Assembly: GCA_947457025.1 (NCBI GenBank)
Contig: CANGUI010000047.1
Location: 1-9,597, forward strand
Direction of reading: 5' to 3'
Source of the DNA: Flammeovirgaceae bacterium
Lineage (GTDB): Bacteria; Bacteroidota; Bacteroidia; Cytophagales; Cyclobacteriaceae
Length of the DNA: 9,597 bases
Shown here: positions 6,143-9,597 of the stretch, in pieces
How positions within the stretch are numbered: the first letter of the stretch is position 1
Layout: the number at the start of each line of letters is the position of its first letter
Program-made: the position numbers and the translations under genes
Notes under the pieces: model-generated
What the model was told of the DNA's origin: nothing
What the model saw: the letters and a program-made list of their open reading frames with translations, nothing else
The model's database searches: none

Positions 6143-7804
6143 TTACTTTTTCAATTGAATTCGATACGGGCCGATTACTGAATTGAAAAGGATGTCACCG
6201 TTTTCCAAAAGCTGTAATATCGCGTAAGCGCCATTGCCTCTGTTAGATTGACCAAATTCCACCCGTGTTCTGTTCATGCCGGTGTTCCAGTCTAAGCCGG
6301 TGATTTCCCAACCCCTCTCCGCCGTGTATCCATTTACCAGCACCATGTTGGAGCCGCTTGTAACCAGGGGCACCATACTTGTGGATACCACATCGTTGCG
6401 TGTCCAGACAGAAGTAAACTCATTCGTCTCCGGGTTCCATTCAACGCGCTCCATGCCTTTCGGACCAGCATGAACCGGGCCCACCGTCATCACATCAATT
6501 ATCCGATCGGGGTGTCCTTCATCGATCAGATTGTTTACCAAAAATGCGCCCCAACCGTTTACAACGATTGTTTGTTCAGATTGAATCCAGGGCTTATCGT
6601 CCGGTAACCCGGCTTTGATGGGGATAAAGCCGGCAATTCTCCTCGATTTCGCTCCTTCTTTTTGCTGATGTGATTCCGGTATTTCATCTCGCCAGAAGGC
6701 CACCAGGTTCATCCTGTTTTGGCCATCTGTAATCAATACCAGTTTATCCTCATCCGCACCAAAGCCCATCAACGTTGGGGTTGATCCCGCCCCCGTGCCG
6801 GCCTTAATTGCCGGGGGCCAGTCACCACCATTATACGGACTTATCCACGCGCCATCGGATTCTTTATCGGAAATTTCACTGCCCGTCCAAACCAGTTTCC
6901 GCATCATGCCATCTCCTTTCGGAGTCTTGCTTCCCGTGGCAACATAAATGCCATTCTCTTCATCAACGGCCATGGAATTTGTACATAGTTCGGTATCCTG
7001 GAAAGCATAAAATTTACCCGGACCTTTCAATTGTCGGTCGATTACGGCAATACCGTTTACAGCACCAATCACAATATGTCCGTCATAGGTCATGTTCATC
7101 CCAACCATATTAATTCGCTTGATCCCCGGAGCTACCTCCGCAGCCGGAATAAGGGCTGAAACATCGAAACGGTACTTCACTTCAAGACCTTTTGAAGGAT
7201 CCGCTTTATCAATCAGTCCAATGGCAGAAACCACAGTGCCGGCATTTGCATACACATAATCTTCGGAACTCACCAACGCATAAACTCCGGCCGGAAGAAC
7301 CAATCCGGGCTGAGGCCCCAAAATTTTCTTCAGGTGACGGGTTGCAAAATCCAGGGATGTATAGCTTACATCGGAAATGGACTTCAGCTGCTCAATTGTC
7401 AGCCGTTTCGCCCCCGGAAGGTCAATATCCGTAACCCGGTTCCAGTTGGTTCCTTTCTTATCGATCAGTGCGATCCGGTCGGTGGAAACGGACCACATAT
7501 AATTTGTATCGGTAGAAGCATAGGTCACGTTGTTGACCGGGCCGCCCCAAATCGGGGTGAGCACATGTAAATCAACTTTGTAATCGCCATCGTGAATCTG
7601 ATACGGAACACAGTTCGTTTGGCCGGAATTGATATGCGTTACACCATAAATTGAGGAAGAAAGAAATGGATTTTTTGACGGATACCCAGTGGCAGTAGCA
7701 GAAGTTGGTGACTCGGGTGTGTTAGCTTCTTGTGTTTCTTTTTTTTGCGTACAAGAAATCAGAAGTCCAATGCCCGCCGCAGTGAGGAATATCACCTGTT
7801 TCAT
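6143..7804 (-). CDS. Lipoprotein with a predicted beta-propeller fold, function unknown
   Basis: The frame opens at 7897, but the ATG at 7804 gives a clean lipoprotein signal, MKQVIFLTAAGIGLLISC, with the lipidated Cys at residue 18 (553 residues in all). An ATG at 7822 (MYKYSKMKQ...) is nearly as good. After the Cys comes a low-complexity linker rich in T, S, P and E (about 19-40). The rest reads as repeated beta-strand blades without Asp-boxes: MWSVSTDRIALID, GHIVIGAVNGIAVIDR, NSMAVDEENGIYVATG, DKLVLITDGQNRMNLVAFW, NMVLVNGYTAERGWEITGLDW and ENGDILFNSVIGPYRIQL. This suggests a PQQ/YVTN/SMP-30-like propeller, but no catalytic or cofactor motif is clear and I cannot name the family. It is alone, convergent with yoeB, and more AT-rich than the Asp-box gene. 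It probably sits on the periplasmic or outer face of a membrane. Confidence 0.82.
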   Translation of the reverse strand: MKQVIFLTAAGIGLLISCTQKKETQEANTPESPTSATATGYPSKNPFLSSSIYGVTHINSGQTNCVPYQIHDGDYKVDLHVLTPIWGGPVNNVTYASTDTNYMWSVSTDRIALIDKKGTNWNRVTDIDLPGAKRLTIEQLKSISDVSYTSLDFATRHLKKILGPQPGLVLPAGVYALVSSEDYVYANAGTVVSAIGLIDKADPSKGLEVKYRFDVSALIPAAEVAPGIKRINMVGMNMTYDGHIVIGAVNGIAVIDRQLKGPGKFYAFQDTELCTNSMAVDEENGIYVATGSKTPKGDGMMRKLVWTGSEISDKESDGAWISPYNGGDWPPAIKAGTGAGSTPTLMGFGADEDKLVLITDGQNRMNLVAFWRDEIPESHQQKEGAKSRRIAGFIPIKAGLPDDKPWIQSEQTIVVNGWGAFLVNNLIDEGHPDRIIDVMTVGPVHAGPKGMERVEWNPETNEFTSVWTRNDVVSTSMVPLVTSGSNMVLVNGYTAERGWEITGLDWNTGMNRTRVEFGQSNRGNGAYAILQLLENGDILFNSVIGPYRIQLKK

Positions 7805-7822
7805 TTTGGAATACTTGTACAT

Positions 7823-8084
7823 GCTTTTTTTTGAACCTGAATGTTGAAAATATTTTTTTACACGAACCCGTCCGCCTGTTTTTGAGTTTTCCAGCAATAG
7901 CCATCACCACCTATACAGGCGATTGTTCGTTTTCTTGGATAAAGGTAAGGCAAAAATAGCGTATTCAAAATTTGAAAGGCCGGGTTGCATTCTAAATTTT
8001 GTTATGTCTTTCGCTGCAGATTCTGTGATAGCAAGCAACAAATTGTTCGATTAATTTTGTTTCAAGGCAGTTTGAAACTAGCCT
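7823..8084. other. Upstream region of the lipoprotein gene, no gene seen
   Basis: This stretch holds the candidate -7 box at 7951-7958 and an A/T-rich leader with long T-runs (A-runs on the coding strand) just before the lipoprotein start. Beyond the box, towards 8084, I see no protein-like frame and no hairpin; the hairpin island begins at about 8090. Confidence 0.45.
7951..7958 (-). promoter_or_regulatory. Candidate -7 box (TATTTTTG) for the lipoprotein gene
   Basis: On the minus strand the sequence is TATTTTTG, an exact TAnnTTTG match. It would give a leader of about 120-140 nt before the ATG at 7822 or 7804. There is no TTTG at the usual -33 distance. Confidence 0.35.
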
Positions 8085-8089
8085 GGAAA

Positions 8090-8126
8090 GACGGGCGGTT
8101 TTGGCGTCAAGCCGGAACCGCCCGTC
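8090..8126. repeat. Perfect 11-bp hairpin with a nested inner stem
   Basis: GACGGGCGGTT (8090-8100) pairs perfectly with AACCGCCCGTC (8116-8126). Inside the 15-nt loop, GGC (8103-8105) can pair with GCC (8111-8113), so the whole folds as one long interrupted stem. No T-run follows. It is the first of the hairpins in the gene-free island. Confidence 0.7.
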
Positions 8127-8154
8127 CGTTTGATTCAGGTGGTGTTTTAATTCT

Positions 8155-8182
8155 CCGCAGAATCTCGCTTCGGGCTCTGCGG
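8155..8182. repeat. Hairpin CCGCAGA/TCTGCGG
   Basis: CCGCAGA (8155-8161) pairs perfectly with TCTGCGG (8176-8182) over a 14-nt loop. It lies between the 8090 and 8221 hairpins. It is not followed by a T-run. Confidence 0.5.
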
Positions 8183-8220
8183 CAAACCAAGTTCCTTTCC
8201 TTTTCCGGGATTGTTCCGCC

Positions 8221-8267
8221 CTTGTTGGTGTTGCGCGTGAGCAGTAGCGCGTAGGCTCACCAACAAG
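8221..8267. repeat. Hairpin CTTGTTGGTG/CACCAACAAG (type D)
   Basis: CTTGTTGGTG (8221-8230) pairs perfectly over 10 bp with CACCAACAAG (8258-8267). The loop holds GCGCG and AGCGCG segments that can pair further. It occurs once here and immediately precedes the repeated A-B-C units. Confidence 0.65.
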
Positions 8268-8290
8268 CGAGATGAACCCCAGCTATCCCC

Positions 8291-8391
8291 CCAACTGGCG
8301 CAAGCGTCGCGCTTGTGCCTATCCCGTTAGCGCGCGTTTGCAACGCGCGCTTTTCCCGCGTTGTGGCAAGCCGGCATAGTTGCCTGTACAC
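8291..8391. repeat. Composite hairpin repeat A-B-C, first copy
   Basis: Three hairpins follow each other. A (8297-8319) pairs GGCGCAAGCG with CGCTTGTGCC, with one G-T wobble. B (8329-8351) pairs AGCGCGCGTT with AACGCGCGCT perfectly. C (8355-8391) has GGCAA/TTGCC as its stem. The B-C part (8323-8391, 69 nt) recurs at 8520-8588 with four differences, and the A part (8291-8320) recurs at 8472-8501 with two. This looks like a REP-type palindromic element. Confidence 0.8.
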
Positions 8392-8394
8392 CCC

Positions 8395-8425
8395 CGTTAG
8401 CGCGCGTTTGCAACGCGTGCTTTTC
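8395..8425. repeat. Solo copy of hairpin B
   Basis: AGCGCGCGTT (8399-8408), a TGC loop and AACGCGTGCT (8412-8421) form a 10-bp stem with one wobble pair. It follows the first A-B-C unit directly and is not accompanied by A or C. The flanks CGTT and TTTTCC are shared with the other two B copies. Confidence 0.75.
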
Positions 8426-8471
8426 CTAACCCTAGTTGCTGTTGATAAAGTTTAGGTAGTTATTGTTGGTC

Positions 8472-8588
8472 CCAACCGGCGCAAGCGTCACGCTTGTGCC
8501 TACCTAGGCGTTTGGTGCTCCCGTTAGCGCGCGTTTGCAACGCGTGCTTTTCCCGCGTTGTGGCAAGCCGGAATCTTTGCCTGTACAC
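8472..8588. repeat. Composite hairpin repeat A-B-C, second copy
   Basis: A (8478-8500), B (8526-8548) and C (8552-8588) recur in the same order and orientation as at 8291-8391. Between A and B there are about 16 extra bases compared with the first copy. The changes in A (TCG to TCA) and B (CGCGCGC to CGCGTGC) leave the stems able to pair at RNA level, since the affected bases are a loop position and a G-U wobble. Confidence 0.8.
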
Positions 8589-8597
8589 CGCGCAGCA

Positions 8598-8682
8598 GGG
8601 ATAGAAGCGGAAAGCCCGCCAGGGGCTGGATTGGGCGGGGCGCGGACTTGCAGCGGATAGCCCGCAGCTGCCCAAAAAAGAA
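8598..8682 (+). repeat. Structured intergenic element, copy 3 (plus orientation)
   Basis: This is the cleanest copy. The first half-motif is GGGATAGAAGCGGAAAGCCC (8598-8617), the pairable arms CCCGCC and GGCGGG lie between, the second half-motif is GGACTTGCAGCGGATAGCCC (8644-8663), and the edge reads GCTGCCCAAAAAAGAAATCG. The internal direct repeat AGCGGAAAGCCCG/AGCGGATAGCCCG differs at one base. It abuts the end of the second A-B-C unit. Confidence 0.75.
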
Positions 8683-8716
8683 ATCGACCCCATTTGGCGC
8701 AAATCTTTCACGCGTG

Positions 8717-8744
8717 TGTGGACAAGCGCGAGACTCGTGCCACA
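8717..8744. repeat. Degenerate hairpin related to type A
   Basis: TGTGG (8717-8721) pairs with CCACA (8740-8744), and the interior (CAAGCG ... CTCGTGCC) resembles hairpin A (CAAGCG ... CTTGTGCC) with a poorly matched stem. It may be a decayed relative, and marks the right end of the hairpin island. Confidence 0.35.
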
Positions 8745-8879
8745 AAATAGGTCTGAAGATTATCTTCCCGGCAGTGCGATCAACGATGCAGGCATGTTCG
8801 AAAAATTTATAGAAGTGATCTTGATTGAAGGGCAAATTTGAGGAAGGCACAAGTGATCCGCGCTAAACGCCAACGCACA

Positions 8880-9230
8880 GCACGTACGCCAGTCGAAGGT
8901 GCAGCGCATGCGCAGCTCGTAACGAACGGTATGAAATTTCCGGCACGCATCGTTATTTACCCACTTGAGCATAATTTGCAATCGTTAGGCATTGATAATG
9001 GCGGCAATCGTGTGGGTTGCCAGCGCTGGTTCCTGCGCGCACGCGTGCGCCAATACCGACGCGGATCTGTACGTGGCCACATGCGATGCGATGAGCGCCG
9101 GCGCATCGCTTTCAGCTGAGTTGCATTGAGGTGTACATCGGGCTGCTCAATGCATTTCAGCGCTTCAATCTCCGGCACGGCACATGCGCGCAGCACCTGA
9201 CGGTTTAAGAATGTGTGCCCAAGCAGGGAA
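8880..9230 (-). pseudogene. Frameshifted remnant of a DUF1826-like gene downstream of the COG0523 gene
   Basis: Protein-like segments run in the minus direction in different frames. One frame gives ALKCIEQPDVHLNA (about 9166-9125), which looks like the N-terminal part of DUF1826 proteins. A second frame is open from about 9110 to 8985 but less clear. A third gives LKWVNNDACRKFHT, then LRMRCTF (about 8975-8885), matching the conserved middle block of DUF1826 (CxxFHxD...LRxLCTY), though the usual Asp after the His is replaced. The usual continuation GPGTxWL is missing. The distance between the first and third segments is also shorter than in an intact gene, so at least two frameshifts and a deletion are needed. 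DUF1826 genes commonly sit beside COG0523 GTPases in zinc-responsive clusters, which fits the position. The family call is from memory of its motifs, and the ends are approximate. Confidence 0.5.
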
Positions 9231-9236
9231 GGCAAC

Positions 9237-9597
9237 TCAGAGTGGCCACGGGTCGGCCCACGGGCTACCGGCATGGTAATCGACTAACTCGCTATCGGTA
9301 AGCAAACATGCGTGTAGTTCGAGTGTGATTTCTTCGCGATGCAATTGCGTGCCGATAATAACCACCTCATTCATGCGGTCACCCCAGGTTTCATCCCATT
9401 TCCTGGCCAGCTCCTGCTGGTGTTCCAGGTAAGCTGCACTTTGTGCACGCTGCCGCAGCGGAACCGAAGCCCACCAGCGGCCATATACCTCCGCTTTTGA
9501 TGAGCCGCCCGCCTGGCTCCACAGCAGCACCTCATTTGGCCGCGAGGCGAGCCAAAAAATACCTTTACTACGCACCACGTTGCCCGGCCAGCGGTGG
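9237..9597 (-). CDS. COG0523 metallochaperone GTPase (CobW/ZigA type), C-terminal part only
   Basis: The 119 visible residues are the CobW C-terminal domain. The segment HRWPGNVVRSKGIFWLASRP, then WSQAGG, GRWWASVP, W...WGDRMNEVVIIGT and LHACLL, follow the domain's known order. These proteins are GTPases that deliver metal, mostly zinc, to client enzymes; the ZigA/YciC/ZNG1 branch is induced by zinc starvation. The GTPase domain and its CxCC-type metal site lie beyond the right edge, so the subtype cannot be confirmed. The frame runs unbroken to the edge; a GTG at 9578 is internal, not a start. The stop is at 9237-9239, and the DUF1826-like remnant follows directly, suggesting a former two-gene operon. 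Confidence 0.88.
   Translation of the reverse strand, partial: HRWPGNVVRSKGIFWLASRPNEVLLWSQAGGSSKAEVYGRWWASVPLRQRAQSAAYLEHQQELARKWDETWGDRMNEVVIIGTQLHREEITLELHACLLTDSELVDYHAGSPWADPWPL

Noticed and set aside
7985..8254. Plus-strand frame of 89 codons
   Set aside because: It crosses three hairpins, has no start context or promoter box, and its sequence shows no domain-like pattern.
8291..8588. CRISPR array
   Set aside because: The repeats are different palindromes in an A-B-C, B, A-B-C order with unequal spacing, the distances do not fit unique spacers of constant length, and there are no cas genes.
8524..8850. Minus-strand frame of 108 codons
   Set aside because: Most of it is the translation of the intergenic element and hairpins B and C. 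The first 35 or so codons could be part of the decayed gene but match nothing I recognise.
8838..9119. Plus-strand frame of 93 codons
   Set aside because: It is Arg-rich and lies opposite the DUF1826-like remnant, whose minus-strand segments look far more protein-like.

Overview
The window looks like a chromosomal accessory region from a member of the Bacteroidota, most likely of the Cytophagales kind. This rests on three things: TAnnTTTG (-7 type) boxes in front of four genes, almost no Shine-Dalgarno sequences, and Bacteroidota-style protein types (a large Asp-box propeller protein, and a lipoprotein with an LISC lipobox). The taxonomic placement is an inference; there is no rRNA or other marker here.

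Layout, left to right. (1) Positions 1-580: a small two-helix membrane protein on the minus strand. It ends inside a perfect bidirectional terminator hairpin and is divergent from the next gene across a spacer with two inverted repeats. (2) 580-1671: a tyrosine recombinase with all catalytic residues and an unusual extra N-terminal domain. (3) 1688-1804: the first of three copies of a structured intergenic element. (4) 1855-4926: a secreted protein of about 1,020 residues, with 11 Asp-box motifs (sortilin/VPS10-like propellers), an Ig-like domain and a helical tail. (5) 5068-5155: the second copy of the element, on the minus strand. (6) 5323-5828: an intact yefM-yoeB toxin-antitoxin operon with a textbook paired TGTACA operator directly before the start codon; a 16-bp direct repeat brackets the cassette. 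(7) 6143-7804: a minus-strand lipoprotein, probably a beta-propeller, of no recognised function. (8) 8085-8745: a gene-free island of stacked hairpins, with a duplicated composite repeat (A-B-C, B, A-B-C) and the third copy of the intergenic element. (9) 8880-9597: remains of a frameshifted DUF1826-like gene downstream of the C-terminal part of a COG0523 (CobW/ZigA-type) metallochaperone GTPase, which runs off the right edge.

The genes do not form one pathway. The two functional units that can be read are the self-regulating yefM-yoeB module and a decayed zinc-homeostasis pair (COG0523 GTPase plus DUF1826). The most unusual material is non-coding: the three-copy element with its conserved internal direct repeat and shared 3' edge, and the hairpin island. 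I see no undescribed multi-gene defence or metabolic system that the sequence would support.
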